From NCBI GenBank assembly GCA_945910005.1, contig OX246742.1:46418402-46482401 (forward strand): DNA of 64,000 nucleotides, written 5' to 3'. The number at the start of each line of letters is the position of its first letter. Within the stretch, counting starts at the first letter, position 1. Made by a program: the position numbers and the translations under genes. This stretch comes from Isoperla grammatica. Lineage: Eukaryota > Arthropoda > Insecta > Plecoptera > Perlodidae. The notes below the pieces were generated by a model. It made no database searches. It saw only the letters and a list, made by a program, of their open reading frames with translations, and was not told where the DNA came from. Positions 35,136 through 47,215 of the stretch are shown piece by piece.

Positions 35136-37589
35136 TCTCGTTGTCTTTTTACAAAACAAATGACTGATTATTTTAAAATTTATTTTTACAGTCAGTGTGT
35201 ACACTGTACGGAGTACAGTGATGAATTTACTGAACATCTGATGTTGCTGACAAAAAATGCATGTCATGCACTTGTGCAAATGTGCTTAGTTTAAAATATG
35301 ATTCCAACGAACGTTGGATAATTCTGAACATGTGGACTTTGGAATCATCATATCAACAAGGAAATTAACAAATTATATAATATCACTCACTCACTGGTAA
35401 TCAGTTTTGGGAGCCGAGCGAATTTACTTGTCTGGTGTCCAACATACATGGGGTGACCACAAGTATCCAGAAAACTATCTAAAATTTTTTTGAAAGATAA
35501 ATAATATAGCAACAGAATTTTAAACTCCAAGCAATTGCTGACGTCTAGGCAACGAGGGTAATCAAGACGAAGACAAACCCACATGTCAACGAGCACTCCA
35601 GTTCACTTAGAAAGCTGATTGAGAGCAGAGGACAAGAAATGTCACTCCCAGTTATGCAAGGCGACGCTATTAATAGCAACCACTGAACCACAAACCACAC
35701 AGCAGTTACATTTTCTTAAGAGATTGTGTCAACGAACAATCGAATAAATTATTCAAGAAACGTGAAAATAGCTGCTCTGCATGATAGAAAGTGAGACGGG
35801 TATTGTCGACATTGTTGAGACTTAAGAAACATAAGTGACATAAAACGGTGTAGGAAAACACTTAAACTAACCAATTACAAGAAATACAAAAAATTAGAAG
35901 AATGGAAAAAAGCAAAAAAACGAGAAATATACTGATTAGCAAAAGTCTACGTGAGTATGGCAGAAGATCATACAATTTTAAACTGCAATCGACCATAATT
36001 CGGTTGTGAAGTTACCGTTTTTCAATCATATATAAATAACGCTGTATACCACAGTGACAAAGTGAAAACTGGACTTACTTTCGGTTCAAAAAAACTGAAC
36101 ACGCCTAAAAAATTGTGTTATATTATAACTAGTATTTTTATTTTAAATTTACTTAATTACAACGAAATTTAGAAATACTAATTCTGATAATAACAATATT
36201 ACACGTATGTTGTACAGCATTTTCGAAATCAAATTGAGCCCATTTTTTATAGTGTATATGTGTTGTTTGTAACGTTATTGAAATATGATAAAAAACACAT
36301 AGCTATTTTGTGCAGCTCATTATTGGCTGTACTCTTCCTTATCTCGGATGTACTGCATAGCCCAAGACGAGGCCTATTACTATTACAAGTTATTGTTATT
36401 ATGTAATAATTGTACATACATCAAAGTCTGTGTTTATAAGTTATGTTGTAATAAAAACGTTTTTGTTGCACTTCTGATAACAACTTTGTAGTTTTTAATA
36501 TAATCAAATCAAAAACATTTCCTATTTCCTCTAAGTTATTTTCTGATGCAAGAAAAACCTGATGTTACAGATCTGCAACTCAGTATATATAACAAGTTAT
36601 CGTAAACTTGTCATCGACTGCAGACCGCGATAGCACTGGACTGGACTACTGGCACACTTATACGATACGTTTATCACCCACTAGACAAACCGGTTCGCAC
36701 ATATTATCAAGACAAAAGAACAATTTATTGATGTAACTGTCTATTATGCATGCAGATTTACAATGTTTTGCTGATTGCTCTACATATTGTTGAGTTTACA
36801 TATATATATATATATCTCCCCCTTTTGGCACCAGCTTCCTTGTTTGTATATTAACTATCAAAGTATATGCTGTTATTTTTTTGGTATTCATTATTCTTAT
36901 CATCTTTTCCCTGTTGCATTAATTTTTATGCGACTATTAAACCTACTTTTTAGTTTCTTTTAGTAAGGGTTGTCAGTCACTTCTTGTGTTTGGTGCTGCT
37001 CTTTTCGGGCAACCCCCATTCGCGCGTTGTATGAATAATAATACAAAAATAAAATAAATGTCTCTTCGTTTGATGGGTCCAAAGATAATGCAAGATATTG
37101 CAGCTACTGTAAACAGGACGATTGCTGGCGGTTACCTTTGATACTTGCACACTTGTCTCTAAACACCTGTAGCTCCAGCAAGCTCTGAGTTTCACCTCTA
37201 GGGCATTTAGAGGACATTCAGGACACATATTAAGTGCACTAAAAAGTGCCTACAATAATAGTAATGGGAAGAGAAAAGTGGGGAATACATCCATGACGTC
37301 AATCGCCAACACTAAAACAAGCTCTAGCAGTGGATGAACGAAGTTGGCCGTAAACTGAAACAACAAAGACGCATATTCTTTTTTTCAAACCCAATCAAAC
37401 GATCAAAGGTGACTTTACTCATAAACATAAACAATCTCAACCTTGAAACTAGCTTCGAGAACACTCATAGCCACATCGTAGTTTCAGTTTACAACGCAAT
37501 ATCGATTGAATGCGGAGCCTAACGTTTGTTTTTGTACGATTTTTTATGATTCCACACTTAATAAGTTTGTTTTGTCTGAATATTTATAA
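35136..37589. other. AT-rich stretch without recognised gene
   Basis: A (TA)n run lies near 36797-36815. TGACGTCA lies at 37294-37301. A segment with 'tttcgaaatcaaattgagcc' at about 36220 echoes one near 28740. No exon is supported. Confidence 0.5.
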
Positions 37590-37616
37590 GATCAAAACGG
37601 CGCAGCATAAGTCTAG

Positions 37617-37702
37617 GCGACATCTTAGATCGAGTGACGCCAAAATGGCGCGGGACGAATCTCGGCGCCATCTTGGATCAAAACGTGCCGCCATCTTGGA
37701 TC
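37617..37702 (-). promoter_or_regulatory. Cluster of YY1-like motifs
   Basis: 'gccatcttgg' occurs at 37667-37676 and 37690-37699, 23 bases apart. A weaker 'gacatcttag' lies at about 37619 and an inverted 'aaaatggcg' at 37642-37650. The second copy reads GCCGCCATCTTGG, a strong inverse match to the YY1 consensus. The patch is CpG-rich, in contrast to its flanks. Confidence 0.45.
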
Positions 37703-37883
37703 GGGTTACCCCGCAATGCGATAACACACGGGCGATCACGCGGTGCGCGCAGTCATGGGTGGGTAATTCCGAGACTTGTCTGTCACTCTATGAGTGTGAG
37801 TTGTTATGTAGATAACAGGGTTAGTGGGTCGACTTCGCTACGCCCTCAACTTACACTTTCGTTCGAGGGAAGAGAAACACGCT

Positions 37884-37913
37884 TTCATTCTCATTCTCAC
37901 TCTCACTCTCGGT
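37884..37913. repeat. (CATTCT/CACTCT)n short tandem repeat
   Basis: Five hexamer units of the form 'cattct' then 'cactct'. In frame it reads as a His-Ser run. Confidence 0.9.
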
Positions 37914-38969
37914 AGGAGCGCAGGGATGCACAAACAACACTCTGGACGCGCCAATATTAAATATAAATAGTAATCGCATTAGTCGGTGTCCAAAGAACGT
38001 TTCAAAGCAAACCGTTCAGGCAATACACAGGCGCTCTCACAACTTTGGAAAATGTTTTAATGAAATGTGCATCTTCATCGAAACTTCTAATCTACTACGA
38101 TTAGCCGGTAATTTTGGAGATTTGCTACGCACAAACATAAAGACAGTCATGCATTTTCAACGTTATGTATTTTAAATCATAGCTAAACCAAACCGTGATT
38201 AAGAAATCGGAGCTTGACAAAGTTAGTGGATTCGGATTTAAGTTTTAAATGTAAATTAGTTAAAACAGGACAGCCACAAACGCCAACAATTAACTGTGTA
38301 GTCTGTTAGAAACTATATTCGATCGCCTCATTCGCGCATATGAAAACAATAATGTGATCATTTATGTTTCTCTTACTATGAGGACCACTCAAAGATCATA
38401 GCAGGTAGAAGGGAAGAACTATGCGGGCTGGTTCTTGCATTGAACTCGGCTGTAGAGGACTTACACGTTTGCGGATTCAGAGCAAACAAAGTCACCCCTT
38501 CGCTAGGGCACAATTGTGCATGGCACATTGTCTTATACACTCCCCTTTATTCTTTTCCTTCTTAATTTCTTTTTGAATGTCCGTATCTCTGCCTGTCATA
38601 TGATTTTATTATAATAAGTACTCAACTAAGTTCATAAGACGTATCGAGAAGGAACTTTGAGTAATTATGGAATTAGGAAGAAGAATGAGATTGAAAGGTG
38701 TAAATGCGAGTGAAAGACAATAATAATCACATTTTCTTTGCTCTTCAGTATCACAGAGTAGCGATGACGACGATAACGCTAAGACGCAGAGAGCGACGGT
38801 TTCGACACCCCTGTCCTCACTAGCAACAAAACGAGGTCAGCCGAAGCCGAAGAGTTTCACTTTCTGTGATCTCTTGTTCTTTTTATAAAATGTATTTAGT
38901 TTTTATTTGAATTGTTGGAAACTAGCGAGCGCGCTTCTCGCTCTGAGAACAGCATCGACGACGAATCAG
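37914..38969. other. No gene recognised
   Basis: AT-rich DNA without a repeat or exon I can support. Confidence 0.5.
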
Positions 38970-39009
38970 CGCACACACGCACACGCACACGCACACACGC
39001 ACACGCATG
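38970..39009. repeat. (CACACG)n microsatellite
   Basis: Mixed CACACG/CACACACG units over about 40 bases; gives a Thr-Arg/His run in frame. Confidence 0.95.
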
Positions 39010-39692
39010 CGAGCTAACGGGGTCAAGATCAGAAAACAATTTTAAAAAATGCGTAAAACCGGTCTTGGAAGTTATCTGTCGGGTTATGTATTATGTATTC
39101 ACGTGTATGCGTGGCTTATTAAAGCTATCGTCTTGTTTAAATAGTTAATTGGCTGCCGAGGTGTTTGGGAAAATAACACTTGCTATGCGAGTCAAGCAGC
39201 TCGGATTATGAAACACAAGATTTGGGAGATATTCCACCTGCTCAGTGTGTGTGTGTTGCCCATTCATTGCTTTGGTCGATCGTCTCAATAGCTGGACAAA
39301 CTGGACAACGCGGAGAGAGAAGGAGCCCCAATACCAGCACGTAGCCTATCCGTCTCGCAAACGATCATTTTTCAATATATTTCATTATGCTATTGATTTT
39401 TTGTTCTTTTTCTGTTAGGTTAAACACAAACTCCAACGTTACTAGTCTTGTCCACCTTAGATCCTTGTCAAACCTACTGCATGCGACTTTCATGCACACT
39501 GTTTCAATTATAATCAACAGATTCCTATCGTTCTTACGTACATTCGTTCTAGTAGAGTGGACAAGTTTCATTGGTCACAATTCCAATACAACTTCGTAAC
39601 TTGTCCCTGATAATGGATCTGTTTCAAGTAGATGTTGGTAGAGAAGTAGAACATTAAATGGATTCTCGCCAACATGAGACTGTAGTTACGTT

Positions 39693-39895
39693 AGCCACCT
39701 CCATCTGAAGGCAAACACAAGGTTTGGACACAAGGAACATCCTAGGCCTGTCCATGGGAGACTGAGTAAACCTCAAGCCAGGACGCCGGTGGTGGGACTC
39801 CAACCCGCAACGTCTCCAATGAGAGTCCCTCCTGCTACCTGTGAGCCACGGAGCCACCTCCATCTCAAGGCAAACACAAGGTTTGGACACCCCAG
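39693..39895 (-). mobile_element. tRNA-derived SINE (family C) flanked by 38-bp direct repeats
   Basis: On the minus strand the head reads 'tggctcacaggtagcaggag' and 'ttgcgggttggagtcccacc' (B box GGTTGGAGTCC). The family C body 'ggtttactcagtctcccatg' follows. The near-identical segments 39693-39730 and 39855-39892 ('gccacctccatct(g/c)aagg' + 'caaacacaaggtttggacac') border it. That is longer than a usual target duplication and may instead reflect a partial tandem duplication. Confidence 0.75.
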
Positions 39896-40059
39896 TCAAG
39901 TATACATAACTCGATATAACCGGACAATTCCAGGCGTATTTCCGTTGGCTATCAGAGTTGTAAACAGCGCTTCACTTGTAAACACTCATTATCATTCGGA
40001 GAAGGAATAAAGATTCCACTAATCATGATTAAAGAACGTGTCATGCTACACGCATAACA

Positions 40060-40165
40060 ATCGTGGTGATTAGCTATGTCATCTTCATATTTCACCCACT
40101 CATCGTCTCGATTACTCAAGTTGCAAAAATATGGGACGTATAACCCAAATATCAATCAATCCTGG
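40060..40165 (+). mobile_element. SINE 3'-end fragment
   Basis: 'cactcatcgtctcgattact', 'agttgcaaaaatatgggacg' and an (ATCA) run match the tails at 7180-7235 and 7940-8030. The head is absent. Confidence 0.75.
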
Positions 40166-40869
40166 GCTAATTTGTGTATTATTTATTTATTAGGACACAT
40201 AATATTTATACAATTACAAATTTACTTATAATGTATGAAATAATTATTTGAAACAGTTTTCACCGTGTTGTCTATGTCGTATTGTCCTACTACTAACTAC
40301 TAATACTAACTACTAGTACTAATATCCACCTCCACTTCTGTGTACGTCAAGTTCTGCCCTCGAGTTCCTCGAAAGCACCGCAAAGCGCTTAGTAACAATA
40401 AGGCTACACCTGAAAACGGGCACGTGCGCAAACCTAAACGTAGACGTAAGCCCGTTTCAACAACAATTCCTATAACTCCAGCTAAGCTGCCGCACAGACA
40501 AATTCTTCGATGACTGCATGCGAGGCTAGAATCCATCCACTAAGCATTAGTAAGCAATCGAATATAGATTATCAGTAACTCTGCCTAGGTAAGCCCTAAC
40601 TTCCGCAACACAATTAAAAACAATAGGTGAGCGTACAATGTACGTATTATTGCAGCCCCTACAAACCCATGCACTGCTCATGCATTACAACTACTTTCTG
40701 AAAGGCGGAATCAAAATAGTTTGTTTCCCTGTTAAATTGCAAGATAAATGTTTCATTGATACCTAACATCGAGAATTATTGATTATACTTCCTATTAATC
40801 ATAAATTTTCATAGGAAATCTGGCCAGGTACAATTCTTGCCCATATTCAGTGGTGATAAACTAGGTATT
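40166..40869. other. No gene recognised
   Basis: Contains 'actactaactactaatact' repeats at 40288-40325 and otherwise nothing supported. Confidence 0.5.
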
Positions 40870-41010
40870 GTTGTTTTTAGAAAAGTTGGGAAGGAATGTC
40901 CGAGGACTGTTCGTATGACTGAGTAAAACCTCGGGAAAACAAAGAAAATCTCGTGATTGTGAGAAAATCTCGTGGATTCGATTGCAAGTACAGATCAAGA
41001 TTTTAATTCA
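40870..41010 (-). mobile_element. SINE (family C) fragment, minus strand
   Basis: Minus strand: 'gcaatcgaatccacgag' (B-box-like), then 'cgaggttttactcagtcata', then 'ctcggacattccttcccaac'. The same order is found at 51845-52115 and 24878-25120. 'aaaatctcgtg' is duplicated in the head region. Confidence 0.75.
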
Positions 41011-41739
41011 GCGGGTTCAAGGAACACATTTCTGCCCCACGCAGCACTAAACTTCCACTCATTTCAATATAGCCACCACTCCTCTTTGGATACAACATAT
41101 AACTTCATCCTTTTACCTTATGATGACTTACTAATCAAATATCTGTGAATATTTAATTTTAACCCACTTCTGACTTCTATGTAATTATTTGTCATTGCCA
41201 TTGCCGGAAGAGTATGACTCCTTGTCAGCATGCTACAGGTTCGCCTACCCAGTGACCATTCAGGGCACCATAGCTCACCGCCTTGTAACGGTGGGTATAG
41301 CACGCCTCCAAGCACCGCCAGACAAACATGCGCGAGATGATGCAGTGAGTGAGTAGGCCACCGCCGCTGTGACGCAATCTAGACTACGCTACGTGTTACG
41401 CGTTACGTGTGAAGAGTAATTAATGAATGCAGATGATATAAGCAGGCATGCGGTATACTAAATGCCGACACGCTACAAGACTGAAAGGTAGAAACAGTGA
41501 TACTTTAATAGATGTGAAGATTCCTTCTTGCGTTTTTCACACTTCCACTGGTAGCAGATTCCACCCCTATTCATCCTCACGCACAGTATTACTATTATCA
41601 CCCCCGCCCTTAGGCTTACGCGTTTCTAATTGGCTCAGCCCAGGAGACAGTTCCAGCAAAGTGCAAACCTGAACTATATGGTAATTAATCTAATAATAAG
41701 TATAACATGTTCTTTCCATTTCCATGACAAAGTCAAAGC

Positions 41740-41816
41740 TTTGGCTTTGGGTTTGAAGTTCTAACCCAAAGGCTTAAAGGCTTAAGGTTGCATGGGGGGG
41801 CTGTCCCCATGCACAA
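41740..41816. other. Two adjacent perfect hairpins
   Basis: CTTTGGGTT...AACCCAAAG has a 9-bp stem and 9-base loop at about 41743-41769. GCATGGGG...CCCCATGC has an 8-bp stem at about 41790-41813. Both lie in G/C-richer sequence with 'aaaggctt' repeats between. A structured RNA or the remnant of a small inverted-repeat element is possible. Confidence 0.5.
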
Positions 41817-41956
41817 ACGTATGTTCCATTTTCTTGACGGAATCAAGCCCCCCCCCCCCTCCCTCCCGTTCTACGTCACATTACACCTGTCTCGATGCCG
41901 ATTACACAATCCGATCAAAGGTGATAAACATTCGGTGATCGATCACCGGTCCACCC

Positions 41957-41959
41957 GCC

Positions 41960-42020
<61 letters not shown>
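41957..42020. repeat. (CTGT)n microsatellite
   Basis: About 16 uninterrupted tetranucleotide copies, preceded at 41850-41859 by a C-run. Reads as an LSVC repeat in frame. Confidence 0.98.
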
Positions 42021-43358
42021 GAGGACGAGTATGAAAGCGGCCCGGTAACACAGGAAGGGGTAAATATAGTCCCGCTCGTCACACGTCGCAACTCACAGCC
42101 AGCTTAAGAATGAGGGACCTGTTTGCGTTGATCGATACACTTTCGTTTACCGGTCTCAATCGGTCGTAATATGTCAAGAACAATTTATAATAGCGTTGTT
42201 AAATAAATGCATTTGTTTTTGTTGTCTCGAGAACTGACTGGGATATTATACCATGTATTATGTGACTTGAATAACAAGTGTATTACTTGCCTTATTAATT
42301 TACTTTTAATCACTTAGATCTCCTCTTGGATACTGGTCAGAAAACATGCCCAGTTTTTTGTTCTTTTCTTTTCTAAATAATTAATGATTCCTTGTTACAT
42401 CAATCATGTGATCGTATACAAACATTGATAATCTGCTACTGGACAAAATAACGCGCTTATTTCTATCTATACCCCGTGGTCTGTTATCTATAAATAATAG
42501 AGAAATATTGAAATATCCATTGGCATTATTGTTCTTTGCCGAAAGTAAATAAAACAATTTTATTTAAACTTGCTATCAAGATTAAACACTTGGTAAAGTA
42601 ATATCTGACGGACCATTCCCATAAACACGTGTTATTTCAGGGAGTCAAACCCGAAACCTAATTACAAGAAATTAGTGTCGGTTCTCGTTACGTCAGAGTC
42701 GTGCGAAGCGGTCCGCTCGCCCATTAGTGTGAGGCTCACGTGCTGTAGCGAGTGACAGACCACGTGTCCGCGCACGCGCACTGAGCACCGTAGCACGAGG
42801 TACCTGCGTGCAGGCAACACCTACCGGAGGTGGACGGAGCAGATACGTAGTAGGCACAACACATGAGACAACGCTTGGACATCGACAGCAGTGTCGGCTG
42901 TGGTGTCGGGGTTGTAGAGGGGAGGAGAGATTCCTCCCTATCCCGCCCCCTCACCCCTTAAAAATAGACAGTTTTGGTCATTTTATGTGACCTGAGGGCT
43001 CAAACCCAGCACTTATGGAAGGTAAAACTACAGGAAGCTTCGTCCCAGACACCCATAATCATCTGAGGGTGTAAATCCAAAATAAAGAGAGATACTCCCC
43101 CGTTCCCTTCCACCCCACGAAAAGAAAATTTAGGTTCAAGAAAACGAAGTTTTCAATACGTGCAACAAGTAATCCAGAATAAGTTTTGTGAGGGGTAGAG
43201 GGAAGGGGTATATGTAGAAACGAAAAGATTGTCGAATAGAGTAAAGAATGAAGAGTTTTTTGTTTTGATTAATAACAATATCAACAGGTATATAACGACT
43301 TGTAACAAGTATAGCAATATCATCAACAGGTATCTCAACAGGTCTTGTTGTACCTAAC
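42021..43358. other. No gene; CpG-rich patch at 42690-42910
   Basis: The patch at 42690-42910 has many CpGs and two E-box palindromes CACGTG ('ctcacgtgct' about 42737, 'accacgtgtc' about 42760). It could be a promoter or first exon but no coding motif is seen. The rest is AT-rich. Confidence 0.4.
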
Positions 43359-43789
43359 CAGTGATGATTTCAGGCATATCCCGGGGGGGGGCAGAGCCCC
43401 CCCCGGCATTTGTAAATGCCCCCCCTAGCAGATTGAAAAAATCACATGAAGTAATGTAAATTTGCACAAACAAATCCAAATACAAGAAAATGAGGTATAT
43501 TTTTCCACCTCATATAGGACTAGGAAATAAATCGATTTCCACGAAAAACTCATCTACATAAATGTTGCAATATTTTATTTTCTATTTAAACGATGTTAGG
43601 TAAAGGTAAGAATGGCAAATAGGAATCACCTCATATTCGAAAACTGAAAGGATGGCATCAATAGAGACCGTAACCCCCTCCACCCCTGCCTTTTGTCGTA
43701 AAAAAAAAAACATAAAATGAGTTACTAATTTAGCAACACCCCAGATTTTTATCAGCCCCCCCTAGGAAAAATGTCTGAAATCATCACTG
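43359..43789. mobile_element. 431-bp hAT-like MITE
   Basis: Ends are 'cagtgatgatttcaggcat' on the left and, inverted, 'cagtgatgatttcagacat' on the right: 19 bp with one mismatch. The CAG..CTG type ends and near-duplicate flanks 'acctaac' (left) and 'acctaaac' (right) fit a hAT element with its ~8-bp target duplication. Just inside, complementary G- and C-rich runs are followed on the left by 'gccccccctagcag', with 'gccccccctaggaa' near the right end. No transposase is present. Confidence 0.88.
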
Positions 43790-44514
43790 ACCTAAACACA
43801 TAAGCCGTTTTTATTTCAAAAGCGCAGGGATCAATAATTTCAGTTAAATGTTTTGCATTTTTCCTGTTGTCATAATAACTGCTGATTATCCACGACTATA
43901 TCGCTAATGCTTGACAAACTGCTCAAAGCTCTATGTAAATACAGAGCTCTCTGATAGAGGAAACATGTTTTGTTTGTGCGAAATGCCAAATGTGTCATCC
44001 ATGTTATAATAGCCGGACAGTTTTCCTCACAGAACCCATCAACAGGTTTCCTGACAAAACTGTGTTTTATCATCATGATGACGACATCGCAATCTGTATT
44101 TACTACATTCTATCGTGTGATTGCGCCATAAAACTCTTGAGCAAATACATTTATCAATTGAAGCCGAATGCATTTATGTATTTATTGTTTCTTTTATCGA
44201 TGTGTGTGCAATGAATGTGTTAAAAATATCAACAGGAAAATTATGTTAGATGAGGTTAAAACACCATAGAGGGCGTTTCTGTAATGCTTAATGTTTCAAT
44301 AGTCAATTAGATGTTAGATCAAGCGAGGAACCAATAGATCTAGTGAGTAGTTACCAAAAATATTTATTAAAAAAACTCGCTAGTTGCTATTCAACATGGC
44401 CGACGATAAGAATGTAGTGAATATTAAAAGAACATTTTTAATGTTATTGCAGGAAACATGGTTATGAAGTTATCTGTGGGTTAAAGTATACTTTTATAAC
44501 ACTCTCTAATCCAG
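43790..44514. other. No gene recognised
   Basis: AT-rich DNA; no repeat or exon supported. Confidence 0.5.
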
Positions 44515-44800
44515 AGCTTTGAGGGTTGTTGGTCTAGTGTGGGATTACTTATGCTTCAAATGCTGAAGGTCCTAGGTTTCGATTCCTGGTTCAGGCTAGG
44601 GGTGTTTAACATCGACAATTGACTTAAATCTATCTGTATGACACTGATGTAAACGGTAAATGAAGGTCAGGTTTTCCTCAGTCATTAGAAGAATGCTGGG
44701 ATTGATTTTATTTCACTCAAGTAATTCCTTCCCAATTATATCCAAACACACTGATGCACCAGTAACATCCATGCAACCTACAGCAGCAACTCCTACGATA
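44515..44800 (+). mobile_element. tRNA-derived SINE joining family B head and family C body
   Basis: Head: A-box-like 'ttggtctagtgtggg' and B-box 'ggtttcgattcctggttcag'. Then 'cttaaatctatctgtatgac' as in the copy at 61065. Then the family C body 'ggttttcctcagtcattaga', 'gaatgctgggattgatttta' and 'ttccttcccaattatatcca'. It shows that the families share modules. Confidence 0.82.
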
Positions 44801-45494
44801 CGAGACTTCAATCCACAGAAAGAAAATATCATAAGCTCACGAAGTCATTTCAGAACCCAACGTTTACCACCCACAAACGTCTGGTTTTATCTCCTCTAAC
44901 CATCTGGCCTATATACGTATATATTAATGACGCTATATGTTAAATACTAAGTAAAAATCAAGTCGTGGAAGTAGAATTCTAATTTTTCAGCCTATCCTTG
45001 ACCCAGTTCGGTTATCAACAGTGTTGTGTTGTGTTTGTTATGTTGTTAAGGACTAAAGTGCGCGCGGCTTAATTTTTGTTAAACTATCGGAGCGTTGGGA
45101 GTAAACATGAGCCGAGCATATGTAACATACTCGAGATATGTCGGGAGAAACTAGGCTAGACAAGCTTGAGATTAGAGTTTTAAACTAGTATTCCTTGGAA
45201 GTAAGGAACAAGGAACTAGGCAGGAATTGAGCTGGAAGATAAGGATATGGCACTTATTATATATATTACTTAGTATATACCAAAATATACATTTAAACAT
45301 TTGAAAAAAAGGAAATTTTTACGATCATATACCTATCAAATATCATAATTCGAAATCTGAAGCGTTTCTTTGCTTGAAGGTCTAGAAAACTCATAATAAG
45401 ATAAGGACCAGTTGAAGAATCACAGGATAACTATTTATTGTCGAGTCACTCTGTTTCAAGAACTGATTATCGGTGGGGGTCATTGTTATGTGCC

Positions 45495-45590
45495 TCGTTG
45501 CTATCACAAATCAATAGTCATCATTTACACGTGTGGAAGCTCAGCCCGAACCGAGAATTGAACCCTGGATGTCCTGAATATATCCACAAG
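45495..45590 (-). mobile_element. SINE (family B), minus strand
   Basis: Minus strand 'ccagggttcaattctcggtt' + 'cgggctgagc' (B box), then 'gtgtaaatgatgactattga' and 'agcaacgaggcacataac'. This parallels 61140-61255 (+), which has 'atgtaaacggtgactttggt' and 'ggcaacaaagcacataataa'. Confidence 0.75.
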
Positions 45591-46074
45591 ACAAACGAAT
45601 CAACAATCAGCTGCTTTGAAATGCAACAAGGCTATACATACTCTATACTAAGACTGTATAACGGAGAGTGGTAGGCACAAATAATTTGAAAACGGGAGAA
45701 TAACAAGATGACATTCAAAACCAACATATTGTAAACAAATATGCAGCACTACACATTATCAAGATCTACGGATATAAAAAAAAACGAATCATAATACATA
45801 ATGTTTAGGTCAAATTTGACTATTTGAGAGATTCTAATTTTAACCAAACCAGTCGATTGTTTATCCTTTTTTGGTGAATGTATTCTATAGATCATGATAA
45901 TTTCTACCTTTGTATCTAACCAGTATAATTCCAAAATGTTGATCTTCAACATCATTTTAAAGATATGAACAAAAACCCATAAATTGTCACGCGTTTCAAG
46001 CTATAGTGTTCCCGATGACCCCTACAAAGCGCTACGAGTGTCTGTGAAAGTCGGTACCGGTAGTTTGGAGGAGT
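45591..46074. other. No gene recognised
   Basis: AT-rich; nothing supported. Confidence 0.5.
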
Positions 46075-46109
46075 CGAGTGGCTCTCAGGCGTGGTTCTAA
46101 CATGTCAAC

Positions 46110-46195
46110 ACTGAGACACCCAGCTGTCAGTCAGGTCGGTACTCGACACAGCATACCGACCGTGCGTGGGCCTGAACCCACGGGCATTTGCCCTC
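46110..46195. other. Tandem hairpins with tRNA-like B box
   Basis: GTCGGTA...TACCGAC (7-bp stem, about 46136-46161) is followed directly by CGTGGG-CCTGAA-CCCACG (6-bp stem, about 46165-46182). The second stem contains the inverse of a B-box-like GGGTTCAGGCCC. Possibly a degraded SINE head on the minus strand or another structured RNA. Confidence 0.45.
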
Positions 46196-46959
46196 CTCGC
46201 TCAGTCACAACTCTAGGAAGACAAAATAAAACAGCAGTGCTTGCTTGCCATACTTCCGTCATGTGTAACCAGAGAGAGATCTAACGTTATGGTCTGATGC
46301 GATGTTATTGATTCATAATCTACATCATCAATCAATTGATTACCGGTCAGCCAATCAGCCGACTTTAAAAACACATGCTAGTATTTATCATTTTGATTCA
46401 AATGGGATGTTTAAGTTAAAAGTAATTAAACATCAGTTATTACTCCCTTCTTAAGGTCAATATGTTGGTATAGGTCGTACACAGTCGATGATTTCTATAC
46501 CTACTTGTAATAACAAGTATTGATACTTATTTAACTGCCATATTTAAATAGCCCTCGTCAGCTGCTCCCACTTAAAATCAACTTAAGTGTGTAAACAAAA
46601 CCACGCATAAGCTTGTACGAGCACCTGTCCACATGCAAGCTTATTACACGCCCACTTACTCCTTAGTCCTTGTAATGTATATATAAGTACCCACTAAGTA
46701 AACAAGCCGTTATAGCAATGTATAGGGAATATTCACCAGTTTTCTGGATTTGCGAATATCCCTGAGATAAATTCGTTAGTTTAACTCTTTTGAGAATTTT
46801 CGCAAGAAGTTAAGGAACATTACTGGACCATAAACAATTATCATAGTTTTGAATGGCACATTCCTGGAATGTTAGAGCATATTCGAGGAACATCGCTGGT
46901 CATCGTTGTAAAAGGAATACGAGTGACTGTTCCCGGGCAAGAATAGATGTCCAACATTT

Positions 46960-47215
46960 ACGCTGAACACAACGCGCGAAGTTATGAATGAATGTCTGAG
47001 TCACTGAGTCGCTCCAGTTTCCTCGTCCCGCGTGTCCGGACGCGCCCGTATCAGCCACGCCGGGAGGAAGTGCGGTGGCAGCGGTGGGAACTACGCGACC
47101 ACACTCGAGGAAACGGGTTGGGCGATCGTCCCACGCCTTCATTCATGTCTTGGTGACACTCTGGGTCTTCCCTAGGACGCGACCCTATTGGCCACAGACG
47201 CTGTGACGTCACTGC
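46960..47215 (-). promoter_or_regulatory. CpG-rich patch with CCAAT and CRE, possible minus-strand promoter
   Basis: TGACGTCA (47204-47211) and a minus-strand CCAAT ('ggccaataggg', about 47185) lie upstream, on the minus strand, of a GC- and CpG-rich ~200 bases in AT-rich surroundings. An 80-codon frame starts on the minus strand at 47142 (MKAWDDRPTRFLE...), directly downstream. I do not recognise the protein. It could be a first exon with its promoter, or only a GC-rich patch. Confidence 0.35.

Noticed and set aside
41421..41450. Possible reverse-transcriptase (ADD) motif
   Set aside because: Only 'NADDI' in isolation; no surrounding RT blocks.
41788..42048. Frame with LSVC repeats
   Set aside because: It is the (CTGT)n microsatellite in frame.
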